Shown here one piece after another: positions 1-7,750 of a stretch of 64,000 nucleotides of DNA. The notes beneath the pieces are model-generated. The model did not search any database. It had not been told where the DNA came from and saw only the letters and a program-made list of their open reading frames with translations. The stretch is from Streptomyces sp. 3214.6. Lineage in GTDB: Bacteria > Actinomycetota > Actinomycetes > Streptomycetales > Streptomycetaceae. The stretch spans positions 5,580,001 to 5,644,000 of the forward strand of contig NZ_LT670819.1 in assembly GCF_900129855.1 (NCBI RefSeq), given 5' to 3'. How positions within the stretch are numbered: position 1 is the stretch's first letter; the number at the start of each line of letters is the position of its first letter. The position numbers and the translations under genes were made by a program.

Positions 1-565
1 TGAGGTTGGTGTTGGGCCCGAGCAGCCGTAGACCGGTACCGGACCGGCCGGACCGGGCGACCGCCGCCGCGAGGCGTTCCTGCGCGAGCGCGCCCTCCTC
101 GCCCGTCTCGGCGAACCCGGACGCGAAGACGACCGCGAACTTCACCTTCGTCCCCGCGAGTTCCTCGATCACCGGCAGCGGGTCGGCGACCAGCAGCACC
201 GCCAGGTCGACCTGCTCGGGCAGCTCGGCGACGGACGGGAAGCAGGGCAGTCCGAAGACGCTCTCGCGGGTGGGGTGCACGGGATGCAGCCGCGCCCCCA
301 CCCGCTCCGCCCAGTCCACCAGCTGCCGGGTGACACCGGTGTTCGGGCGTCCTTCGGTGTCCGAGGCGCCGACGACCGCGACCGACTCGGGCCGGAAGAA
401 CCGGTCCAGGTCGGGAACGGCCGCGTAGAGCGGGCGGCCGCTGACGTCGAGGTCGTCGGCGTCGGCCGGCCGGCCGTGGACGGCGGGCCCGGGCTGCTCG
501 CCGCACGCGATGACCCGGGCCCGGCGGGAGTCGGTGGTGAGGGTGCCGTGGGTTGATCCAAGCAT
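1..565 (-). CDS. Acyl-CoA synthetase, CoA-binding domain (3'-truncated by window edge)
   Basis: The readable N-terminal 188 residues contain the CoA-binding Rossmann segment of NDP-forming acyl-CoA synthetases, with FFRPESVAVVGASDTEGRPN near residues 56-75 and the start of the succinyl-CoA-ligase-like part ending in LLGPNTNL. Such enzymes activate carboxylic acids to CoA thioesters in the cytoplasm. The ATG at 565-563 is preceded by AGGAG about 13 nt upstream. Two copies of the CTGACG-N3-CGTCAG operator lie just upstream (600-638), placing the gene in the putative regulon. The rest of the protein lies outside the window, so an ATP-grasp half cannot be confirmed. Confidence 0.82.
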   Translation of the reverse strand, partial: MLGSTHGTLTTDSRRARVIACGEQPGPAVHGRPADADDLDVSGRPLYAAVPDLDRFFRPESVAVVGASDTEGRPNTGVTRQLVDWAERVGARLHPVHPTRESVFGLPCFPSVAELPEQVDLAVLLVADPLPVIEELAGTKVKFAVVFASGFAETGEEGALAQERLAAAVARSGRSGTGLRLLGPNTNL

Positions 566-599
566 CGGTCCGCCCCGCTCCTGTGTGACTGCCAAGTAA

Positions 600-638
600 C
601 TGACGTACTGTCAGATTACAGAACTGACGGAGTGTCAG
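600..638. promoter_or_regulatory. Tandem operator pair (two CTGACG-N3-YGTCAG palindromes)
   Basis: Two 15-bp palindromes, CTGACGTACTGTCAG (600-614) and CTGACGGAGTGTCAG (624-638), lie 24 bp apart centre to centre, upstream of the minus-strand acyl-CoA synthetase. On that strand a TAATCT -10-like hexamer lies between them and abuts the second site, as in the pair at 19400-19441. They are one-mismatch members of the window-wide motif. Confidence 0.75.
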
Positions 639-681
639 GAATGGTCGTGCACACAGAAAGGAACGGACCTTCGGCCGTCGG

Positions 682-2178
682 CTACAGCGCCGCCAGCACC
701 TCCTTCGCCACCCGCTCGCCCGACCGCACCGCTCCGTCCATGAAGCCCATCCAGTGCAGGGACGTCTCCGTCCCCGCCCAGTGGATCCCGCCGACGGGCG
801 CCCGCAGCGCCGGACCGTACTGCGTCAGGACTCCGGGCGCGGCGATGGAGACGGGGCCGCCGCGGGTGTAGGCCTCGTTGTTCCAGCGTTGCAGCACGAA
901 GGAGGTGGGGGAGGCCGCTTTCTCGCCGAAGTACCTGACGTAGTCCTTCAGGACGGCCGCCCTGACCTCCGCCTCGCTCGCCGCGTCGTACGCCCGCGCC
1001 TCGTCCGCCTCGATGAAGCCCATCAGCGCACCGTAGGAGGCGTCGGGCGGGGAGTTGTCGAAGGTGGAGCTGACCACGCCGGTGTCGCTGACGACCTGGC
1101 CGTTGAGGCCGTCGGCCCGCCAGAACGGGGTGTCGTAGATCGCGATCGCCTTGCCGACCGAGGCCATCGGCAGGCGCTGGGTGAGCTGGTCACGGGCGGC
1201 CGGCAGTAGCGGGTCGTACGTGATGCGGGCGGCCAGCGGCGGAGGTACGGCGACGACGACCCGCTTGGCGGTGACGGTGATGCCGTCGGCCGTCACCACG
1301 TACTTGCCACCGGACCGGGCGATGGTGCGTACCGGCGCCTTCAGCACCACCCGGTCGCCGAGCGTGGCGGCGAGCTTGATCGGCACCTGCTGGGAGCCGC
1401 CGACGAAGCGCTGTTCCTGGGCGCCGTTCGCGGTCTCGGTGAGGCGTTCCAGGGTTCCGGGGGTCGTCTCGTTGCCGGCGGCGGCGATGTAGAAGAGGAC
1501 GAACAGGAGGGACAGTTCCCGGGGTTCGGCCGAGAAGATCGAGGTACAGGCCACGTCCAGGAGGAACTTCGCCGACGGGATGACGGCGTTGGCGCGCAGC
1601 CAGGACTCGAAGGTCTGCCGGTCCCACTCCTCGGCCTTGGCGGCGGTCCAGGGCGCGTCGACCGGCACCTGCTTGGCCATGTCGTCCAGCGAGGCCTGCA
1701 CGATCGCGGCGTTGGCGAGCCCGGCCGCGTCGACGGGCGGAACCGAGCCGAGGAGACCGTCGGTGGCGTACGGGGTCTTCTTGCCGTCCTTGTAGAGCAG
1801 GTTCTTGCCGGTGTTGTAGGTGGGGAAGGTGGCCACGCCGAGGGAGTCGGCGAGCGCCTTGATGCGGTCCTGGGTGGGGCCGATGAACTCGCCGCCGCCC
1901 TCGGTGACCCCGCCGTTCGCGAGGGCGAGGTTCACGACCCGGCCGCCGACGCGGTCACGGGCCTCAAGGACGGTGACCGTCTTGCCGGCGGCGACCAGAT
2001 CGCGGGCCGCGGTGAGGCCGGCGAGTCCGCCGCCGACGATCACGACGTCGACGTCCCGGGCGGCGGCCGCGGCGGCGGTGCCGGCGGCGGCGGTCGCGGT
2101 GAGGGTGGTGGCGCCGGCGGCCACGGCGGCGGTGCGGCCCAGCAGGGAGCGGCGGGAGAGGTGTCTTTCACTTGCCAC
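682..2178 (-). CDS. Tat-exported flavin monoamine oxidase family protein
   Basis: This is a 498-residue FAD-dependent amine oxidase, a family that oxidises amines to imines and aldehydes with H2O2 release. The N-terminus carries a twin-arginine signal (RRSLLGR, residues 9-15, then an Ala/Thr-rich hydrophobic stretch). The dinucleotide-binding motif GGGLAGL follows at 49-55, then RVGGR, and the C-terminal FAD motif is visible as HWAGTE. The GTG at 2178 is chosen because GGAGG lies 7 nt upstream and it places the Tat motif at the N-terminus; a longer reading start upstream has no such support. Its substrate is not evident. No regulon operator lies directly upstream. Confidence 0.88.
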   Translation of the reverse strand: MASERHLSRRSLLGRTAAVAAGATTLTATAAAGTAAAAAARDVDVVIVGGGLAGLTAARDLVAAGKTVTVLEARDRVGGRVVNLALANGGVTEGGGEFIGPTQDRIKALADSLGVATFPTYNTGKNLLYKDGKKTPYATDGLLGSVPPVDAAGLANAAIVQASLDDMAKQVPVDAPWTAAKAEEWDRQTFESWLRANAVIPSAKFLLDVACTSIFSAEPRELSLLFVLFYIAAAGNETTPGTLERLTETANGAQEQRFVGGSQQVPIKLAATLGDRVVLKAPVRTIARSGGKYVVTADGITVTAKRVVVAVPPPLAARITYDPLLPAARDQLTQRLPMASVGKAIAIYDTPFWRADGLNGQVVSDTGVVSSTFDNSPPDASYGALMGFIEADEARAYDAASEAEVRAAVLKDYVRYFGEKAASPTSFVLQRWNNEAYTRGGPVSIAAPGVLTQYGPALRAPVGGIHWAGTETSLHWMGFMDGAVRSGERVAKEVLAAL

Positions 2179-2299
2179 GTGCGTCCTCCGGAAGAGAGGG
2201 GGGAGCCGGAAAGGTGAACAGGGCTCACATTCTGGTGCCGTGCGAGGGTGCACGACAACGCTCTCGTCACATCTGACGCACGCGTAACTAAGGGAAAAG

Positions 2300-3490
2300 C
2301 TAACGGAGTTGGCGGCGAACTGCCTTGGCGATCCTCTCCGCGTCGATCGCCAGCTCGCGGAGCGTGCCGCTGATGGGGGTGGTGAAGCCGGTGAAGTACA
2401 GGCCGTGAGCGTCCTTCGGGGTGCGGGCGCCGTGGGCCACGGGTCTCCCGCGGTCGTCGAGCACGCCGAGATGGCCGACCAGGTCCTCCAGGGCGCGGAC
2501 GTATCCGGTGGCGGCGACGACGGCCTCCGGCGAGATCCGGGCGCCGTCGGCGAGCGCGATCTTGCCGCCGTCCTCGAAGCCCTCCACGGCGGCCACGATC
2601 TCCACCCTGCCCTTGCGGACGGCGTCGATCAGACCGACGTCCTGCACCGGGATGGCGCCGTCCTTGACGCGGGAGTAGAGGCCCGTGTCGGGGCGGGGCA
2701 GACCGTGCGCCGACAGGTCGGGCACGCTGAGCCTGGCCATCGGCCGCGCGAGCCGGTCGACGAGGCCGACCGGCAGCCGCCGTACCAGGACCGCCGTGTA
2801 CTGCGCGGCCCACCCGGCCGTCGAACGCCGCACGATGTGCGGGACCGTGCGCACGGACAGCCGCACCCGGGCCGCGCCGCTCTCCACCAGGTCGACGGCG
2901 ATCTCGGCGCCGGTGTTGCCGACGCCGACGACGAGGACGTCCCGGCCGGCGTACTCCTTGCCGCTGCGGTAGCCGGACGCGTGCGCGAGGTCACCGGTGA
3001 ACGTCTCGCGGCCGGGCCAGTCCGGCAGGTGCGGGGTGTGGTTGTAGCCGGTCGCCACGACGACGGCCGAGCCGACGAGCTCGCGTCCGCCGGTGGCGCG
3101 CAGCAGCCAGCCGGCGCCGTCCGGGGTGCGCTCGACCCGGGTGACCTCGACGCCGGTGATGATCTCCAGCTCGTGGACCTCGGCGTACTTCTCCAGGTAT
3201 CGCACCACGTCGTCGCGGGCCGCCCAACGGCCGAACCGGCGCGGCATCTTCAGCCCCGGCAGGGCGGAGAGACGGCGGGTGGTGTGCAGATGCAGCCGGT
3301 CGTAGTGACGCCGCCAGGACGCGCCGACCCCGTCGGCCTTCTCCACGACGACGGCGCGTATGCCCTGGGCACGCAGCGTATACGCGGTGGCGAGACCGCC
3401 GGGGCCGCCGCCGATGACGTAGACGGGGCGGTCGGCCGGGTTCGCGGTGGTGATCGTCCGGGGGGCCGGGCGGGGTGCGGAGTCTTCCAT
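2300..3490 (-). CDS. Flavin-containing monooxygenase (class B, YUCCA/FMO-like)
   Basis: This 396-residue protein has the FAD motif GGGPGG (27-32), a central NADPH-binding GVGNTGAE and the FMO-type fingerprint FxGxxxHxxxY (FTGDLAHASGYR). ATGY motifs (VVVATGYNH, VVAATGYVR) also fit the family. It would hydroxylate or insert oxygen into a small substrate with NADPH and O2. The ATG at 3490 has no Shine-Dalgarno sequence and a leaderless transcript is plausible. It is divergent from the DUF35 gene at 3708, and the operator at 3689-3703 lies in the shared 217-bp intergenic region, so co-regulation is possible. Confidence 0.87.
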   Translation of the reverse strand: MEDSAPRPAPRTITTANPADRPVYVIGGGPGGLATAYTLRAQGIRAVVVEKADGVGASWRRHYDRLHLHTTRRLSALPGLKMPRRFGRWAARDDVVRYLEKYAEVHELEIITGVEVTRVERTPDGAGWLLRATGGRELVGSAVVVATGYNHTPHLPDWPGRETFTGDLAHASGYRSGKEYAGRDVLVVGVGNTGAEIAVDLVESGAARVRLSVRTVPHIVRRSTAGWAAQYTAVLVRRLPVGLVDRLARPMARLSVPDLSAHGLPRPDTGLYSRVKDGAIPVQDVGLIDAVRKGRVEIVAAVEGFEDGGKIALADGARISPEAVVAATGYVRALEDLVGHLGVLDDRGRPVAHGARTPKDAHGLYFTGFTTPISGTLRELAIDAERIAKAVRRQLR

Positions 3491-3688
3491 GAGCGCGAGC
3501 GTAATCACGCGCGCGGTTGATGGGTCTCGGTCAAGAGGGGAATTGGTTGCGGATCGATCACGTGTGGGGGAGGTGTGGGTGGGGCTTGTGACGTAGGCCA
3601 CCTGGTTGTGCCCGAAGGGAAAAGCCTGACCTTGGGTTCGGGCGGGTTCGCACTCATGCGGTTGGGCTGGGTTCCCGGATCTCATTGT

Positions 3689-3703
3689 CTGACGTACCGT
3701 CAG
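3689..3703. promoter_or_regulatory. Operator, perfect CTGACG-TAC-CGTCAG
   Basis: A perfect 15-bp palindrome ends four bases before the ATG of the DUF35 gene, which has no Shine-Dalgarno. The operator therefore covers the likely transcription start, consistent with direct occlusion by a TetR dimer. Confidence 0.82.
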
Positions 3704-3707
3704 ATCT

Positions 3708-4103
3708 ATGACGGCACAGCGCTACGACGTCCCCGAGGCCGACGTCTTCACCCGCACGTATTGGGACGCGGCGGCGGAAGGCCGGCTCCTGATCCGGCGC
3801 TGCGGAGCGTGCGGGCGGGCCCACCACTACCCCCGGGAGTTCTGCCCGCACTGCTGGAGCGAGGACGTGACCTGGGAGGACGCGAGCGGCCTGGCCACCC
3901 TCTACACCTGGTCCGTCGTCCACCGCAACGACCTGCCGCCCTTCGGACACCGGACGCCGTACGTCGCGGCGGTGGTCGACCTGGCGGAGGGGCCGCGGAT
4001 GTCCACGGAGGTGGTGGAGGCCGGCCCCGGGGAGTTGCGGGCGGGGCTGGAGCTGGAGGTCGTGTTCCGGGAGGGCGTGCCGGTGTTCAGGCCAAGGGTC
4101 TGA
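3708..4103 (+). CDS. DUF35 OB-fold / zinc-ribbon acyl-CoA-associated protein
   Basis: This 131-residue protein has the two-part DUF35 layout: a rubredoxin-like zinc ribbon with cysteines 32, 35, 46 and 49 (RCGACGRAHHYPREFCPHC), then a beta-rich OB fold. DUF35 proteins bind acyl-CoA tails and act as obligate partners of thiolase-fold enzymes, for example ChsH2 with Ltp2 in steroid side-chain cleavage. No thiolase gene is adjacent. The nearest is at 9414-10583, which shares the operator motif, so the pair may be split. The gene starts only four bases after the operator and has no ribosome-binding site. Confidence 0.88.
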   Translation: MTAQRYDVPEADVFTRTYWDAAAEGRLLIRRCGACGRAHHYPREFCPHCWSEDVTWEDASGLATLYTWSVVHRNDLPPFGHRTPYVAAVVDLAEGPRMSTEVVEAGPGELRAGLELEVVFREGVPVFRPRV

Positions 4104-4170
4104 GCGGGCGGGTGCGTCGGGCCCTCGGGCCTTCGGATGGTGACCGTTCGGTCGGGTGTTCAATGAACGG

Positions 4171-4824
4171 ATGACCGGTATGCGTCAGCCGTACGCGGCT
4201 CCCCCGCCAGCCCCCGTACTCGACGGCCACGGCCACGGCCATGGCCTCCGTCTCCGGCTCTGGAACCCCGAGTCCGCCGCCGACGTGGACGCGTGGCTGC
4301 GCGGGCACCTCGACCCGGAGTTCATACGCTGGAACACGCCGCTGCGCACCGTCACGGACACCGACGGCGCGCTGGAGTCGCTGCGGGCGAAGGCGGCGGA
4401 CGCGGCCGCGGGGACGAGCGTGAACTTCTGCGTGACGGACGACGAGGACGGAACGATCCTCGGATCGGTGTCCGTGAACATGATCGACCGGATCCAGAGC
4501 TCGGGCAACGTGGGGTACTGGATCCTTCCCGAGGCCCGCGGCAGGCAGGTGGCGACCCGCTGCCTCCTCCTCGCGGCCCGCTGGGCGTTCGACGAAGCGG
4601 GCCTGCACCGCCTGGAGTTGGGCCACGCGCTCGGCCACGACGCGTCGTGCCGGGTCGCCGAGCGGTGCGGTTTCCCGTACGAGGGGACGCTGCGCGGCGC
4701 GATGTGGGAGTCGGGCCGCAGGGACGCGCACCGTGACGCCCACCTGCACGGCCGCCTGGCGACGGACCCGGAGCCGGAGTTGGAGCTGAAGACGGCGAGG
4801 AACCCGGAGCCGGAGACGCCGTGA
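4171..4824 (+). CDS. GNAT family N-acetyltransferase
   Basis: This protein of about 217 residues resembles RimJ/RimL-type GNAT acetyltransferases, which transfer acetyl from acetyl-CoA to an amine. Visible signs are GNVGYWILPEARGRQVATR, which matches the acetyl-CoA pyrophosphate loop, and the C-terminal VAERCGFPYEGTLRGAMWE typical of RimJ/L relatives. The start is uncertain: GTG 4156, ATG 4171 and ATG 4180 are in frame and none has a strong ribosome-binding site. A His/Gly run near residue 20 and a charged Pro/Glu-rich tail are low-complexity additions. The acceptor substrate is unknown. Confidence 0.8.
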   Translation: MTGMRQPYAAPPPAPVLDGHGHGHGLRLRLWNPESAADVDAWLRGHLDPEFIRWNTPLRTVTDTDGALESLRAKAADAAAGTSVNFCVTDDEDGTILGSVSVNMIDRIQSSGNVGYWILPEARGRQVATRCLLLAARWAFDEAGLHRLELGHALGHDASCRVAERCGFPYEGTLRGAMWESGRRDAHRDAHLHGRLATDPEPELELKTARNPEPETP

Positions 4825-4875
4825 ACGCGGCGTAATCCGGAGGCGGTCACCGGCGCCCGCGCGCGACGATGAGTC

Positions 4876-5745
4876 ATGCGCCCCGACGACTGGCACCTCA
4901 CCCACGACCTCGACGCGTTCCTCGACCGTGCCGGTGACTTCCTGCACTCCCGCCCCGCCCTGCACACGGTCCCGCTGACCGTGACCAACGGCCTGCGGCG
5001 CAGGGGCCTGCACGTGTACGGCGACGCGGATCCCCTCTTCGGCACGCTGGACTCGGGGGACGGCGGGATCCGCGCCGTGTTCTTCCGCACGCCCCCGCAC
5101 CGGATCTACCCCACCTCCCTCACGGCGGAGGAGGCCGACGCCCTGGCCGCAAGGCTGGCTTCCCTCGGTCACCGCCTGCCCGGCGTCTCCGCCGACCGCG
5201 ACACCGCGGCCGCCTTCGCGCAGGCGTGGCAGCGGCGGACAGGTGCCGAGCCACACTTGTACGAACGCCAACGCCTCCACCGCTTGGGTGAGTTGACGTC
5301 CCCGAAGCCGTCCCCTCCAGGCCGCGCGCGGGTCGCCACCGCGGCCGATCGCGCCCGACTGGTCCGCTGGTACGACGAGTTCATGGACCAGGTCGGCGCG
5401 GGCGCCGCCCAGGACAGCGGAGCCTGGGCCGACTCCCGGATCGCCTACGGCGGAATCACCTTCTGGGAGACGGCCGACGGCACCCCCGTCTCCATGGCCG
5501 GCGCGACCCCGAAGGTGGCCGGCCAGATCAGGGTGGCCCCCGTCTACACCCCGGCCGAGCTGCGCGGCCGGGGCTACGCGGGTGCGGCGACGGCCGAGGT
5601 GAGTCGCGCTGCGCTGGCCTCGGGTGCGGCGGAGGTCCTCCTCTTCACCGACCTGGCGAACCCGACGAGCAACGGCCTCTACCGGCGGATCGGCTACCGC
5701 CCGGTGGCGGACTTCGCGGTGTACGAGTTCGCGTGCTTGCCTTAG
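4876..5745 (+). CDS. GNAT family N-acetyltransferase, two-domain
   Basis: This is a 289-residue protein whose C-terminal half is a GNAT domain, with the acetyl-CoA-binding segment VYTPAELRGRGYAGA and the closing signature NPTSNGLYRRIGYRPVADF. The N-terminal half (about 1-140) is a related but degenerate domain, an arrangement seen in many actinobacterial GNAT proteins. The start ATG follows a weak ribosome-binding region after the preceding gene. Its stop overlaps by four bases the stop of the convergent gene at 5742-5936, so no space is left for a terminator. Confidence 0.8.
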   Translation: MRPDDWHLTHDLDAFLDRAGDFLHSRPALHTVPLTVTNGLRRRGLHVYGDADPLFGTLDSGDGGIRAVFFRTPPHRIYPTSLTAEEADALAARLASLGHRLPGVSADRDTAAAFAQAWQRRTGAEPHLYERQRLHRLGELTSPKPSPPGRARVATAADRARLVRWYDEFMDQVGAGAAQDSGAWADSRIAYGGITFWETADGTPVSMAGATPKVAGQIRVAPVYTPAELRGRGYAGAATAEVSRAALASGAAEVLLFTDLANPTSNGLYRRIGYRPVADFAVYEFACLP

Positions 5746-5936
5746 AGCAGGTGGTCCGCCTTGCCTGCCTTGATTTCCAGGATGAGGGCGCGGAGGGCGT
5801 CGGCGACGGCGATGTAGGCGTTGCTGGTGGGGTCGGTGCCTATGCGGAAGCAGTTGTTGCCTTCGCCGCAGAAGGGAATCGTCTCCGACGGACACAACAC
5901 GGTGGTGTTCGAGGAACGCGCCGCCTGACCCGTCAC
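5742..5936 (-). CDS. Small DUF397-like protein
   Basis: The 64-residue product ends in IAVADALRALILEIKAGKADHLL, resembling the C-terminal part of DUF397 proteins, which are small Streptomyces proteins often linked to XRE regulators. A Cys-Gly-Glu-Gly-Asn-Asn-Cys segment lies near the middle. The GTG at 5936 overlaps the stop of the upstream PdxH-like gene as GTGA, implying translational coupling; an ATG at 5960 also has AGGAGG but with no spacing. No XRE partner is adjacent, so the assignment is tentative. Confidence 0.55.
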   Translation of the reverse strand: MTGQAARSSNTTVLCPSETIPFCGEGNNCFRIGTDPTSNAYIAVADALRALILEIKAGKADHLL

Positions 5937-6601
5937 GGCCAGAGCAGTTGCCTGGCCCATCCTCCTGTTGTCTCCCGCCGGTACGTCAGCCGTACGTGCC
6001 GTCGCCGCGCGTCGCCCTGGAAGAACTCCACCGTGTCCGGGTGCAGGCGGTACAGGGTCCAGGTGGGGGACTCCGCCTTCGGCTCCCGGGATGCCCGGTT
6101 CCAGGCCTCCTCCGATGCCGCCGCCAACTCCTCCAGGGAGTCCAGCACGTCGCTCTGGCGGCCGGTCAGCGCAGCGGCCAGCGCGCCCGTCGAGCGGACG
6201 TGCAGGTCGCTCTGCGCCTCCTCGGTCGGAGCCACGGCGACCGGCCCCCGGAGGCGGATCTGGCGTCCGTGCACCGGCCAGTAGAAGGTGAGCGCGGCGT
6301 AGGGGCGGGCGGCGAGGTGGCGGCCCTTGCGGCTGGTCGCGTGGGTCGCGAAGGCCCAGCCGTCCCCGTCGGCGCCGTGCAGCATCACGATGCGGGCGTC
6401 GGGCAGGCCCTCCTCGTCGGACGTCGACAGCGTCATCGTGTGCGGCTCGCTCTGACCGGCCGCCACCGCGTCCGCGAACCACTCCGTGAAGAGGGGGAGG
6501 GGGTCCGCGGGGGCGGTCGTCGGGTCGAAGGGCGGCAGGGTCGTCGTCTCCGGGTCCCAGACCCGCAGCGACCTGAGCAGCTCATGAAGATCGGTGGCCA
6601 T
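5933..6601 (-). CDS. Pyridoxamine 5'-phosphate oxidase family flavoprotein (PdxH-like)
   Basis: This 222-residue protein follows the PdxH split-barrel layout: PHTMTLSTSDEEGLPDARIV early, a SRKGRHLAARPYAALTFYW core for FMN binding, and the C-terminal PDTVEFFQGDARRRHVRLTYRR segment that binds the pyridoxal ring in true PdxH. The middle differs: the canonical PxxSxIGAWAS-type loop is replaced by RSTGALAAALTGRQSDV. It may therefore be a divergent paralogue rather than the housekeeping vitamin B6 oxidase. The product would be soluble and dimeric. It is coupled to the DUF397-like gene downstream. Confidence 0.85.
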   Translation of the reverse strand: MATDLHELLRSLRVWDPETTTLPPFDPTTAPADPLPLFTEWFADAVAAGQSEPHTMTLSTSDEEGLPDARIVMLHGADGDGWAFATHATSRKGRHLAARPYAALTFYWPVHGRQIRLRGPVAVAPTEEAQSDLHVRSTGALAAALTGRQSDVLDSLEELAAASEEAWNRASREPKAESPTWTLYRLHPDTVEFFQGDARRRHVRLTYRRETTGGWARQLLWP

Positions 6602-6616
6602 GTACCGAGTATCAGG

Positions 6617-7621
6617 TCAGTGCCGGGCGAACTGGACCCGCGTCGCCTGCACCGTCTCCGGCCGGACGGCGATCCCCTCGACCGTCAGTTGTTCGCCGTA
6701 GATGTCGGTGAGCCTGATCGTTCCGCCGCATCCGCGGCCCTGCTCGGAGAGGAAGTAGTTGTACCCGGTGCGGGCCAGCGCGAGCCAGGAGCCGTTCGCG
6801 CGGACCTCGAGGCGGGCCAGCGGGTTGCGGTGCCCGATCGCCTGGATGCCGCACCAGTACTGGGTGGAGCCGGTCTTGTAGCGAATCGAGATCGTGTCGG
6901 ACGTGGCCGGGCTCAGCAGGCTCCAGGTGACCGGGATCCGGCCCGCCGAGAGCGGAGCGAGCTTGGCGAACGCCTGTTGGCTCAGGTCGAGTTGTCCCGG
7001 CTGGCAGGGCGCCGGGCACTCGTTGGTGATCCGCACCGTGATGGACGCGCCGCCCCCTGCACGGACCAGGACATACGCGCCGCACGCCTTCGACGTCTCG
7101 TAGTCCGCCGTGTTCATCGCCGCGGTCATGACGTCCGAGGTCGGGCCGTAGGAGCAGGCGCCGTCGCCGTTGCCGATGTCGTAGGCGGTGGCGATGCCCT
7201 GGTAGCTGGTGCCGGGCTGGATCCGGCCGGCCCGCGGGGCCGAGCCGGACGCCGTCCGGGCGGCGGCCGCGGCAGGCGCGGCCGGCTTGGCCGCGGGCCG
7301 CGTGGACTTGGACGGGGTGGCCGACGGCGACGTCATCCCGCCGGCCGTCGGGCTCGCCGTCGCAGACGCCGTCGAAGGCTTCGGTGACGCGGATGTCGCC
7401 GTATCCGCCGCCCTCGGCGACCCGCTCGCCTGGGCGCCGGCCACCGGCTTGACCGTGCCCGCCCCGCCGTCGCCTCCGCCGTCGGGGCGGAAGGCCACGA
7501 CCAGTGACACGACGAGCGCTACGGCCGCCACGGCGACCACGGCCACCATGGGGACACGGCCCGTGCGCCGCTCTGGGCGGCGCTCTGGGCGGCGGGGTCG
7601 GCGGTGCGAGGAGGATGCCAC
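6617..7621 (-). CDS. Secreted expansin-like (EXLX-type) cellulose-binding protein
   Basis: This 334-residue protein begins with a basic segment and one membrane helix (VPMVAVVAVAAVALVVSLVVAF), followed by a long Ala/Pro/Ser/Thr linker to about residue 135. Then comes a double-psi beta-barrel (YQGIATAYDIGNGDGACSYG ... ITNECPAPC) and a C-terminal beta domain like the CBM63 module of bacterial expansins. Expansins loosen plant cell-wall cellulose-hemicellulose contacts without hydrolysis. The conserved Asp of the barrel is probably in QLDLSQQAF. The start is GTG with AAGGA upstream. The helix could be a signal anchor rather than a cleaved signal. Confidence 0.86.
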   Translation of the reverse strand: MASSSHRRPRRPERRPERRTGRVPMVAVVAVAAVALVVSLVVAFRPDGGGDGGAGTVKPVAGAQASGSPRAADTATSASPKPSTASATASPTAGGMTSPSATPSKSTRPAAKPAAPAAAAARTASGSAPRAGRIQPGTSYQGIATAYDIGNGDGACSYGPTSDVMTAAMNTADYETSKACGAYVLVRAGGGASITVRITNECPAPCQPGQLDLSQQAFAKLAPLSAGRIPVTWSLLSPATSDTISIRYKTGSTQYWCGIQAIGHRNPLARLEVRANGSWLALARTGYNYFLSEQGRGCGGTIRLTDIYGEQLTVEGIAVRPETVQATRVQFARH

Positions 7622-7665
7622 GGATGAATCCTTACGCGGTTCGGCGGAGCAAGTCCGGCAGTTGA

Positions 7666-7686
7666 GGCTTCCGAGGGCCGGAAGCC
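7666..7686 (-). terminator. Hairpin downstream of substrate-binding gene
   Basis: The perfect 8-bp inverted repeat GGCTTCCG / CGGAAGCC encloses five bases, 64 bases after the stop of the minus-strand gene ending at 7751. There is no T tract, as is usual in Streptomyces. Confidence 0.5.
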
Positions 7687-7750
7687 GCCTACTCCTCAGT
7701 GGCCGCCGGGTCCGAAAAGGTTGCCGCCGCAGTCGGACCTCGATGCTCTC

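Noticed and set aside
2272..2286. CTGACGCACGCGTAA before the amine oxidase gene as an operator
   Set aside because: It is a single half-site without the complementary CGTCAG.
682..3490. Amine oxidase and FMO-like genes as certain members of the CTGACG regulon
   Set aside because: Neither has an operator directly before its start; the sites nearby are better assigned to the ligase at 565 and the DUF35 gene at 3708.
4087..5895. Long antisense frame over both acetyltransferase genes
   Set aside because: No ribosome-binding site or domain is visible, and the plus-strand genes carry clear GNAT motifs.
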